From SIG575 sp045632485 (lineage in GTDB: Bacteria; Bacillota; Clostridia; Oscillospirales; Acutalibacteraceae), in NCBI GenBank assembly GCA_045632485.1, contig JAZQWT010000013.1, forward strand, positions 1 to 5,350: a DNA stretch of 5,350 nucleotides, given 5' to 3'. This document shows positions 1 through 5,350 of this stretch, in pieces; positions within the stretch are counted from its first letter, which is position 1; every line of letters starts with the position of its first letter. Made by a program: the position numbers and the translations under genes. The notes under the pieces are model-generated. The model had not been told where the DNA came from and made no database searches. It was given only the letters and a program-made list of their open reading frames with translations.

Positions 1-708
1 ACGCATATTTTCGATGTAGAATTCTCCGTCTTTATCAAGAACTTCTGCGTGAGTGATAACAAATTCGTCACCTGCATTGCCCTTAAATTTAAATTCAACA
101 TAACCTGTAAGATTCTGACCGAAATCAATTACAGTATCACCTGAAGGTGTTGTAATAATTTCTTTGGCAGAAAGACGTTCGTGCTCTTTGATGATTTCCC
201 CTTCCTGAGGAATGAGAACATCTTTTGATTCTTCTGCATCAACTACTGCTTTGCCGAGAATTGTGATTTCTTTTGTCGTGTCAAAAGTTTCACCGTTGTA
301 CATATTTGAAAAAAGAGTCTGTGAAGAAGCATAATCCCAACTTTCATCAGTTACGATAACATTTCCGTCAATTTCAATTGATGCAATCATTTTTACATCT
401 TTGAAAGTTTTATTGTGCATCATCCAGCCAAGACCAACACCGATTTCGATTTTGTTTTCACCGTTTCTGAGCATATTTGTAACGTCATAAGTCTGATACT
501 GCAAACGCTTTTCATACACTGTCCAACCGGGAGCAAGAACATAATCGCTTACTCTTTTTCCGTTTATGTAAAGGCAGTAAACACCTTTTGCAGAAACTGA
601 AATTTCTGCTTTCTGAGGGTCACATACCTCAATTACTTTTGAAAAAACAGGCACAACATCGCCCATCGATTCCCCTGCTTTAATCCAATTTGCATTCAAA
701 ATACTCAT
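1..708 (-). CDS. Alpha-L-rhamnosidase-like protein (GH78), N-terminal part, cut by the window edge
   Basis: Only the first 236 residues are inside the window; the reading frame is open at base 1, so the catalytic (alpha/alpha)6 barrel is not seen. What is visible matches the two N-terminal beta domains of bacterial GH78 rhamnosidases. Residues 5-150 look like the Bac_rhamnosid_N domain, with the landmark LAPGWTVYEKRLQYQTYDVT at 58-77 and YNGETFDTT at 137-145. From about 175 the concanavalin-like Bac_rhamnosid domain starts, with IDFGQNLTGYV (194-204) and HAEVLDKDGEFYIENMR (220-236). The family removes terminal alpha-L-rhamnose from plant glycans such as rhamnogalacturonan, or from flavonoid glycosides. 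No signal peptide is present, so an intracellular enzyme acting on imported oligosaccharides or glycosides is inferred. The start is set by GAGGAA six bases upstream; that RBS forms the last two sense codons of the preceding gene, and the stop-to-start gap is three bases, so the two are cotranscribed and probably translationally coupled. Substrate specificity cannot be told from this part. Confidence 0.9.
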   Translation of the reverse strand, partial: MSILNANWIKAGESMGDVVPVFSKVIEVCDPQKAEISVSAKGVYCLYINGKRVSDYVLAPGWTVYEKRLQYQTYDVTNMLRNGENKIEIGVGLGWMMHNKTFKDVKMIASIEIDGNVIVTDESWDYASSQTLFSNMYNGETFDTTKEITILGKAVVDAEESKDVLIPQEGEIIKEHERLSAKEIITTPSGDTVIDFGQNLTGYVEFKFKGNAGDEFVITHAEVLDKDGEFYIENMR

Positions 709-711
709 AGC

Positions 712-1170
712 TTATTCCTCAATTCTTACTTTAAATACAAGTTTGATTACTTCCTCGTTATCTCCTACTTTAAGGCAGGGCATATGTGCATCCTGAGGAT
801 AAAGCACAAGGAAAGAACCTGCTTCCATAAGACAGAGTGTTCCTGTTTCGCTTGTGTAGAAAGCAATGTCTCCGCCATCTTCAAAGGGTTTTGTAACTGT
901 GCAGGTATCAAGGGGGGTAACACCGATATATTCTCTGCCCTTGAGAACAACCTGAACGTCAGCATATTTTATGTGAGATTCGTATTCTGCGCCCTCGTGT
1001 TCCTTGGGGAAATATGTTGCAGGAGAAACAAAGAGATTATCACCGTCAAGGTCGATACGTTCCATTTTCATTTCACCTTTTGTGTACTCTTCAAGGAACT
1101 TCTGAATCTGTTCCAGTTCGGGCATCATTTTTACATAGTAATTCATATTTTTTACGGTATCAAATATCAT
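712..1170 (-). CDS. YhcH/YjgK/YiaL (DUF386, EbgC/TabA/NanQ) family protein
   Basis: This is a 152-residue protein, the usual length of the family (about 150). Seen in the sequence: YESHIKYADVQVVLKGRE (residues 63-80), the family's E-x-H...D-x-Q...G-x-E core, and a C-terminal GSFLVLYPQDAHMP (118-131) followed by VIKLVFKV (141-148). His66 and His129, with nearby Glu64, are the likely metal ligands of the cupin-like barrel. Known members include EbgC, a small subunit needed for full activity of the Ebg beta-galactosidase; NanQ/YhcH, a sialic acid anomerase; and TabA, linked to biofilms. The start at 1170 follows a GGAGGTG site six bases away; an in-frame ATG further upstream (1251) has no such site and would read through the promoter. 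It is the first gene of an operon with the GH78 gene, so a role as sugar anomerase (mutarotase) or as accessory subunit of the rhamnosidase is inferred. The family call is firm; the exact substrate is not. Confidence 0.92.
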   Translation of the reverse strand: MIFDTVKNMNYYVKMMPELEQIQKFLEEYTKGEMKMERIDLDGDNLFVSPATYFPKEHEGAEYESHIKYADVQVVLKGREYIGVTPLDTCTVTKPFEDGGDIAFYTSETGTLCLMEAGSFLVLYPQDAHMPCLKVGDNEEVIKLVFKVRIEE

Positions 1171-1176
1171 AAAAAA

Positions 1177-1183
1177 CACCTCC
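1177..1183 (-). promoter_or_regulatory. Ribosome binding site that fixes the start of the YhcH-family gene
   Basis: On the minus strand the sequence reads GGAGGTG, then six T residues, then ATG at 1170-1168. This near-perfect anti-16S match decides for the 152-residue product over a 179-residue one. Confidence 0.85.
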
Positions 1184-1199
1184 GGATAAGTATAGTTTA

Positions 1200-1227
1200 A
1201 ATATATCACAATTACATAAAATGTCAA
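1200..1227 (-). promoter_or_regulatory. Sigma-70-type promoter of the YhcH-GH78 operon
   Basis: On the minus strand there is a perfect -35 box TTGACA (1227-1222), a 16-base spacer, and a -10 box TATATT (1205-1200), directly preceded by TGA, which makes it an extended -10 (TGn). Transcription would start near 1193, giving a short leader of about 23 bases that holds little more than the ribosome binding site. This leaves no room for a riboswitch or attenuator. The boxes are read by eye; the start site is inferred. Confidence 0.7.
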
Positions 1228-1236
1228 CCTGTATTC

Positions 1237-1265
1237 TTGATTTTTCATCATCTTTGTGCTATGCT
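1237..1265 (+). promoter_or_regulatory. Promoter of the metallophosphoesterase gene
   Basis: TTGATT (1237-1242), a 17-base spacer and TATGCT (1260-1265), the latter preceded by TGC so that it forms an extended -10. Transcription would begin near 1272, about 21 bases before the start codon. It lies back to back with the minus-strand promoter: only nine bases separate the two -35 boxes, so binding of polymerase or a regulator at one could affect the other. Confidence 0.55.
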
Positions 1266-1283
1266 GATAAAAGATTTCAAACT

Positions 1284-1289
1284 GAGGTG
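1284..1289 (+). promoter_or_regulatory. Ribosome binding site of the metallophosphoesterase gene
   Basis: GAGGTG lies three bases before ATG 1293 and six before a second ATG at 1296. It rules out the in-frame ATG at 1221, which lies upstream of it. The tandem ATGs leave a one-residue uncertainty; the six-base gap to 1296 equals the gap seen at three other genes in the window. Confidence 0.75.
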
Positions 1290-1292
1290 TTT

Positions 1293-2420
1293 ATGATGAA
1301 TAAATTTTTAAAATCATTTTTTGCAGGTTTCACTCTCCCTCTTTCATTGGCTATGGGTGAGCCTCATAAATGGAATTCAGCGAAGTTTAAAAGAGAAAAA
1401 CCATCTCCGCTTAAATTCAGTGAAGACGGTAAATTCAAAATTTTACATATTACTGATATCCATGACGTTGAGCCTGTAATGGACGACGATGAAAACAGGG
1501 AAATCCCGGAAAGCCGTGACAAGGAAACAATCAACGTTATTGAAAAGCTTGTTGAAAAAACAAACCCTGACCTTGTTGTTTTCGGCGGTGACAACATCAG
1601 CGGATATTGGGAAGAATTCACTTACGATTATGTGCAAAGTACAATTCAGAGAATCACGGCAAAAATCCGCGAGAAAAATATTCCTCTCTGCGTTGTTTTC
1701 GGAAACCACGACGGTGAAGAGGGCTTTCACACAGAATTTCAGATGATGCAGTATATGGAATACCCCAACTGCCGTTCTAATCTTAACGATGCTGACGTTT
1801 ACGGTTGCGGTAACTGCTGCGTTACTATTAAAAGCAGTAAATCAGACAAAGATGCTTTTGCAATCTGGCTTATTGACTCAAATGATTATCAGAAAACATC
1901 AACAGGCGATTTTGGCTATGACTGCGTGCACGACGACCAGATTGACTGGTATGAAAAACGTGCAGATGAATTAAAGGAAGCAAACGGCGGAAAGCCCTTG
2001 CCTTCAATTCTTTTCCAGCATATGCCCGTTCAGCAGATGCTTGACGGTTTTGAAGAAGTTACAGAAAACGATGATTACACCTTTGAGCGTGACGGTAATT
2101 TCTATAAATTCGGCCATAAAATTATAGAAGGCAGAATCAGAGAAAAGCCATGCCCGCCCTGTATGGAAAACGACCACAGAAAGCAGTTTGAAAGCTGGAA
2201 GAAAAAAGGCGATGTTATTGCTGCATTCTTCGGACACGACCACGTGAATGATTTCCACATAAAAATCGACGGAATCCACCTTTTCCAGACATTGGGCGCA
2301 GGATATTTCACCTACGGCAAGGAGCACGGCGGAAGACTCATAGTCCTTGACGAAAACAATCCCGAAGAAATTTATACAGAATCAATTGAAATCGAAAGAA
2401 TCACAACAACAGAAATTTAA
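1293..2420 (+). CDS. Calcineurin-like metallophosphoesterase, Dcr2/PAP29 type
   Basis: The product is 375 residues and contains the full set of dinuclear-metal ligands of the superfamily in order: D55-x-H57 (HITDIHD), D100 (FGGDN), N138 and H139 (FGNHD), H243 (FQHMP), and H315-x-H317 (FGHDHVNDF). The order, the FGHDHVNDF block and the C-terminal GAGYFTYGKEHGGRL (335-349) resemble the Dcr2/plant purple acid phosphatase 29 branch, which hydrolyses phosphate esters using two metal ions. It is therefore expected to be an active phosphatase or phosphodiesterase; its substrate is unknown. The N-terminus (KFLKSFFAGFTLPLSLAMG, residues 4-22) is hydrophobic and could be a poor signal peptide or anchor, but no convincing cleavage site is seen. 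Eight cysteines, several clustered (C172, C175, C176; C287, C290), are unusual. It is single-gene, divergent from the YhcH-GH78 operon, and ends at a strong terminator. The start is the first of two tandem ATGs after GAGGTG; 1296 is equally possible. Confidence 0.88.
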   Translation: MMNKFLKSFFAGFTLPLSLAMGEPHKWNSAKFKREKPSPLKFSEDGKFKILHITDIHDVEPVMDDDENREIPESRDKETINVIEKLVEKTNPDLVVFGGDNISGYWEEFTYDYVQSTIQRITAKIREKNIPLCVVFGNHDGEEGFHTEFQMMQYMEYPNCRSNLNDADVYGCGNCCVTIKSSKSDKDAFAIWLIDSNDYQKTSTGDFGYDCVHDDQIDWYEKRADELKEANGGKPLPSILFQHMPVQQMLDGFEEVTENDDYTFERDGNFYKFGHKIIEGRIREKPCPPCMENDHRKQFESWKKKGDVIAAFFGHDHVNDFHIKIDGIHLFQTLGAGYFTYGKEHGGRLIVLDENNPEEIYTESIEIERITTTEI

Positions 2421-2438
2421 AAGAAAACCCTCTCGGCT

Positions 2439-2493
2439 TTTTCACAAAACAACAGCTCCCCTTGAAAATTCAAGGGGAGCATTTTTGTGAAAA
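2439..2493. terminator. Bidirectional two-stage hairpin terminator between convergent genes
   Basis: The core is a perfect 10-bp stem, GCTCCCCTTG (2455-2464) with CAAGGGGAGC (2471-2480), and a six-base AAAATT loop. It is followed by ATTTTTGTG on the plus strand and by TGTTGTTTTGTG on the minus strand, so it can stop both the metallophosphoesterase transcript and the redox operon. Beyond a small internal loop (2450-2454 against 2481-2482), an outer perfect 11-bp stem pairs TTTTCACAAAA (2439-2449) with TTTTGTGAAAA (2483-2493). The right arm ends exactly at the base before the stop codon of the reductase gene. Confidence 0.9.
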
Positions 2494-3696
2494 TTATTTT
2501 GCTACGGGTACATCGATTACAAGGTCTGTAAGCGGGAATGAGCAACAGGGATGAATGCAACCGAATTTGTAGTCTGCAAGTCTGCGGTATTCAAGGTGTT
2601 TCGGAACATAAACCTTACCTGAAAGAAGGTGTGAATGGCAGAAACCGCACTCACCGCTTCTGCAACGTGAAGGAACAGAAATACCGTTCTTTTCAAGTGT
2701 CTGCATAACTGAATCAGCAGTATTAGCCTTAACAGTCCACTCTTTATCCTGAATTGTAACTTTGATTGTTACTTCCTCGGGGATACCTGCAGGATAATCT
2801 TCCTGTGTACCGGGATTATGGAATTCACCGAACATTTCGTGGCGGATATATTTTCTTTCAAGCTTTAACTTTTCAATTTCCTTGTCAACAAACTCATACA
2901 TCTGCTGAGGTCCGCAAATGAAAATTGAATAGGGTTCATCTTTGGGTGCAAGTTCTTTGATACGTTTTGCATCAATGAAACCTTTTCTGCAGCCTCTGGG
3001 AATTTTAGCATATTTATCACTAAGGAAGTGAACAACTTTGATTTTATCGCATTTTTCTTCAAGTTCTTTAAGTTCATCTTTGAAGAGAATGTTATCAACA
3101 TTACGGCTACCGTAAAGGAGAGTCATTTCGAAATCCTCATCACCATCTGCAATAGCGTTTGCCATTGAAATGAAAGGAGTGATACCGCTACCGCCTGCAA
3201 TACAAATAACTTTCTTTGCATCGCGGATGGGCTGATATTCGAAATTACCTGACGGAGCAGAAACTTCAACTTCTGTACCTACTTCCCAATTGTCAAAAAT
3301 GTATTTTGACATAAGACCGCCGCCAACCAATTTGATTGTGAGAACATATTTGCCTTCAAGGCTGTCTTTGGGTGAAGATGAAATTGAATATGCACGTGTT
3401 ACAGGCATACCTTCGATTGTTTCAAAAACTGTAAGATATTTACCTGCACCGAAATATGCAAGCTGAGTTGTGCCCTTTTCTTCATCGGGAACAAGTGTAT
3501 AACTTCTGCAATCCTTTGCTCTTTTATTCACTTCAGCAACTTTAAGATACTGTCTTTTAGGATGAAGTGCTTTTGCAAGTACAGTTGCGTTATCAGAAAA
3601 CGTAGGGAATTTTGCTTCTGCTGCTTCAAATCTCTTGTTGCGGTCTGACAACATGGGGAAGAATTTTCTTGCTTTTAATGATTTTAAATCTGCCAT
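2494..3696 (-). CDS. FAD/NAD(P)H-dependent ferredoxin reductase with C-terminal 2Fe-2S domain
   Basis: This 400-residue protein is a one-chain electron transfer module of the ferredoxin-NADP reductase type. Domains in order: a 45-residue basic N-terminal extension; an FAD-binding barrel (about 46-155) with RAYSISSSP (101-109, the RxYS flavin motif) and GGGLMSKYI (125-133); an NAD(P)-binding domain (about 160-285) with AGGSGITPF (167-175) and CGP (261-263); and a plant-type 2Fe-2S domain (about 307-400). The cluster ligands are C345, C350, C353 (CRSGECGFC) and most likely C384, giving C-x4-C-x2-C-x30-C. Related modules pass electrons from NAD(P)H to an oxygenase or another redox partner. Its start lies one base after the stop codon of the upstream CrtI-like gene, with GGAGG at 3706-3710 inside that gene's end, so the pair is coupled and the flavoprotein is the natural partner. 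The cofactor preference (NADH or NADPH) and the real partner are inferred, not seen. Confidence 0.9.
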   Translation of the reverse strand: MADLKSLKARKFFPMLSDRNKRFEAAEAKFPTFSDNATVLAKALHPKRQYLKVAEVNKRAKDCRSYTLVPDEEKGTTQLAYFGAGKYLTVFETIEGMPVTRAYSISSSPKDSLEGKYVLTIKLVGGGLMSKYIFDNWEVGTEVEVSAPSGNFEYQPIRDAKKVICIAGGSGITPFISMANAIADGDEDFEMTLLYGSRNVDNILFKDELKELEEKCDKIKVVHFLSDKYAKIPRGCRKGFIDAKRIKELAPKDEPYSIFICGPQQMYEFVDKEIEKLKLERKYIRHEMFGEFHNPGTQEDYPAGIPEEVTIKVTIQDKEWTVKANTADSVMQTLEKNGISVPSRCRSGECGFCHSHLLSGKVYVPKHLEYRRLADYKFGCIHPCCSFPLTDLVIDVPVAK

Positions 3697-3697
3697 C

Positions 3698-5254
3698 TTA
3701 TTTGCCCTCCTTTTTCATTGCTTTTACAACAAGTCCGCCTGCTTTTTCACCTGTGTAATAAGCACAGCTGTAACCGTCGCCTCTTTCCTGGGTTGCACCA
3801 CAGAAGAAGAAGTTATCAAATGGCTGGTCATTAAGATACTGAACTGTACGAGGAATCATGCTATCCCATTTGTCAAGCATATATCCGTAAGGTGTACCCA
3901 GAGGAGTATTCAGATATCTTGCAAATGTCGGAGGAAGTGCAATTTCGATCTCTTCGATATAAGGTGTGATTGAAATGTTAAGTGCCTTTTCACATGTTTC
4001 AATCATATCTTTTGCAATTTCAGTTTTGAATTTTTTATAATCCTGAGGTCTGATATCTTTCATTACATCGCCTGATGTCATTGCTGTAAGGAAAAGCTGA
4101 CATGTGCCTTCAGGAGTACAATCGGGGATAATTTCGTTAAGGCAGTTAATGATACAATAACCGCTGTGATATTTAGTAACAAGATTGAACTGCTCATCAG
4201 AGTCAGAAACAGGAGCAATAAATACTGAATAGTCCTTGATTCCGAGTTCTTCCTTTGTTTTGTTCATGCCGAGATAAACTGTTGTAAGAGTAACTGAAGT
4301 TTCTCTTGCATTGAGCATTTTAAGCTGTTTTTCGGGAATATCTTTTTCATCGAACAAATCTTTGAAAACCGCATAAGGATAAGAGTTACATACAAAGTAT
4401 TTGCCGTAAACTTCTTTTTCACCGTTGATAACAACACCTACAGGTTTGCCGTTTTCCATAATAACCTTTGTAACTTCTGAGTTGTACCAGATGTCACCGC
4501 CGTTATCACGGATAACTTTATCAAGAGCAAGGCTCAGCTCGTGGCTACGGAGATGAGGAACACCTGTACCATGCTGAACATAGCTGTGAAGCATTGCAAG
4601 GTAATAGAGGAAATCGAGTCTTGATGCAGGAACACCAAGATAACACCAGTATGTATTGAAAATGTCCTGTGCTTTTTTGGGCATTCCGAGAGCATCGAGA
4701 GCTTCTGTCATATTGTGAGAAACCATTCTGAGAATATCAGGGAAATCTTTGAGACTTGCAGGAAGTTTTGCAGGAGCGTCAAGAGCATCAAGAGCTTTGA
4801 ACATACGAACTGACAAATCGAATGCCTTTATACAACTTTCATATGAACCGGGAACAACTTCTTCCAGCTTTCTTGCAAAGTTTTCAAAGCCAACGGGCAT
4901 ACGCACGTCAATAGAAACTTCAACACCGTTTTCATTTACAAAAGTATCAGTGTCACCTTCCTTTGCAGGAACAACGAGACGGAAAGTTGAATCATGCTGG
5001 AACCATTTAACGTCTCCGCCAAAACGAGCAAACATATCCTCAACCTGACCTGATTTGTCTTTTGCACCTACACCTGCGAGTTCGTGAAGTGAAGGTTCAA
5101 ACTCAAATCTTCCCCTAACAAAAGAAGAAGCAGAGCCGCCGGGAATATTGTGTCTCTCCAGCAGAAGCGTTGATAGACCAGCTTTGGAACAGGTTGCTGC
5201 AGCGGCAAGACCGCCGTTACCTGCACCAATAACAATTACATCGTAATTCTTCAT
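3698..5254 (-). CDS. CrtI/CrtISO/RetSat-like FAD-dependent oxidoreductase (COG1233 type)
   Basis: The 518-residue length is typical for phytoene desaturase, carotenoid isomerase and retinol saturase relatives. The N-terminus is a Rossmann dinucleotide-binding fold: DVIVIGAGNGGLAAA (residues 5-19, GxGxxG at 10-15), with E33 in the LLERHNIPGGSASSF block (31-45) that contacts the FAD ribose and phosphates. PLGTPYGY (451-458) and the C-terminal FFCGATQERGDGYSCAYYTGEKAG (about 483-506) match the conserved second FAD-binding segment. No membrane helix or signal peptide is seen; such enzymes usually associate peripherally with membranes to reach lipophilic polyenes. Family members desaturate, isomerise or saturate carbon-carbon double bonds. 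No phytoene synthase (crtB) or other carotenoid gene is in the window, so a carotenoid role is not supported. The start at 5254 follows GGAGGA with six bases of spacing. It is the first gene of the operon with the 2Fe-2S reductase. Specific substrate: unknown. Confidence 0.88.
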   Translation of the reverse strand: MKNYDVIVIGAGNGGLAAAATCSKAGLSTLLLERHNIPGGSASSFVRGRFEFEPSLHELAGVGAKDKSGQVEDMFARFGGDVKWFQHDSTFRLVVPAKEGDTDTFVNENGVEVSIDVRMPVGFENFARKLEEVVPGSYESCIKAFDLSVRMFKALDALDAPAKLPASLKDFPDILRMVSHNMTEALDALGMPKKAQDIFNTYWCYLGVPASRLDFLYYLAMLHSYVQHGTGVPHLRSHELSLALDKVIRDNGGDIWYNSEVTKVIMENGKPVGVVINGEKEVYGKYFVCNSYPYAVFKDLFDEKDIPEKQLKMLNARETSVTLTTVYLGMNKTKEELGIKDYSVFIAPVSDSDEQFNLVTKYHSGYCIINCLNEIIPDCTPEGTCQLFLTAMTSGDVMKDIRPQDYKKFKTEIAKDMIETCEKALNISITPYIEEIEIALPPTFARYLNTPLGTPYGYMLDKWDSMIPRTVQYLNDQPFDNFFFCGATQERGDGYSCAYYTGEKAGGLVVKAMKKEGK

Positions 5255-5280
5255 AAGGTTTCCTCCGTTTTTTTATTTGA

Positions 5281-5310
5281 ATTAAATTATTTTCTTATGT
5301 ATATCTGCAA
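5281..5310 (-). promoter_or_regulatory. Possible promoter of the redox operon
   Basis: On the minus strand TTGCAG (5310-5305), an 18-base spacer and TTTAAT (5286-5281) could serve as -35 and -10 boxes, placing the start of transcription near 5274, about 20 bases before the start codon. The match is moderate in an AT-rich stretch, so this is tentative. The rest of the leader to 5350 shows only a short GCTGT/ACAGC inverted repeat and no other recognisable element. Confidence 0.35.
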
Positions 5311-5350
5311 TATCCGTTCTGAAGCTGTAATTTAAAAACAGCATTATTTC

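Noticed and set aside
784..1200. 138-codon open frame on the plus strand opposite the YhcH-family gene
   Set aside because: It is antisense to a clear family member, cysteine- and phenylalanine-rich in a way typical of antisense translation, and has no recognisable domain.
1171..1251. 27-residue N-terminal extension of the YhcH-family protein
   Set aside because: It would read through the minus-strand promoter and the ribosome binding site; family proteins begin with MIF-like residues, as at 1170, and have about 150 residues.
1221..1292. In-frame ATG at 1221 extending the metallophosphoesterase by 24 residues
   Set aside because: It has no ribosome binding site, lies upstream of the predicted plus-strand promoter, and overlaps the -35 of the opposite promoter; GAGGTG at 1284 supports 1293/1296.
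1293..1358. Secretion signal on the metallophosphoesterase
   Set aside because: The N-terminus is hydrophobic with lysines in front, but the core contains a proline and no clear cleavage site is seen; left as a possibility only.
3635..3973. 112-codon plus-strand open frame spanning the junction of the two redox genes
   Set aside because: It is antisense to two confidently assigned proteins, with no domain or ribosome binding site of note.
3698..5254. Annotation as a genuine phytoene desaturase (crtI) of carotenoid synthesis
   Set aside because: The fold fits, but no crtB or other carotenoid gene is present and the neighbour is an electron-supplying reductase; the family is wide in function.
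5324..5342. GCTGT/ACAGC inverted repeat upstream of the redox operon as an operator
   Set aside because: Arms of five bases in an AT-rich region are expected by chance, and it lies upstream of the weak promoter candidate.

Overview
The window is AT-rich, densely packed bacterial DNA with strong GGAGG-type ribosome binding sites, 1 to 4 base gaps between co-directional genes and standard sigma-70-like promoters. Together with the gene families, this suggests an anaerobic gut-type member of the Clostridia (Oscillospiraceae/Ruminococcaceae-like). That assignment is inference; there is no rRNA or other taxonomic marker here.

Layout. Positions 1-1170 (minus strand) hold a two-gene sugar operon: a short YhcH/YiaL/EbgC-family protein followed after three bases by an alpha-L-rhamnosidase-like protein (GH78) that runs off the left edge of the window. 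Positions 1171-1292 are a compact divergent control region with two back-to-back promoters, each carrying an extended -10. Positions 1293-2420 (plus strand) encode a calcineurin-like metallophosphoesterase of the Dcr2/purple-acid-phosphatase-29 type, with all its metal ligands present. A long bidirectional hairpin terminator (2439-2493) separates it from a convergent second operon. Positions 2494-5254 (minus strand) hold two coupled redox genes: first (3698-5254) a phytoene desaturase/retinol saturase-like FAD protein, then, one base after its stop codon, an FAD/NAD(P)H reductase with a C-terminal plant-type 2Fe-2S domain (2494-3696). Positions 5255-5350 are the upstream leader of that operon, with a weak promoter candidate.

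How they fit together. The left operon looks like intracellular breakdown of rhamnose-containing glycans or glycosides, with the YhcH-like protein as a probable sugar anomerase or accessory subunit. The metallophosphoesterase shares its control region and may be co-regulated. The right operon looks like a small electron-transfer chain: NAD(P)H to FAD to 2Fe-2S in the reductase, then to the CrtI/RetSat-like flavoprotein, which would reduce or isomerise an unsaturated lipophilic substrate. The substrate is unknown, and this pair is the most interesting part of the window.
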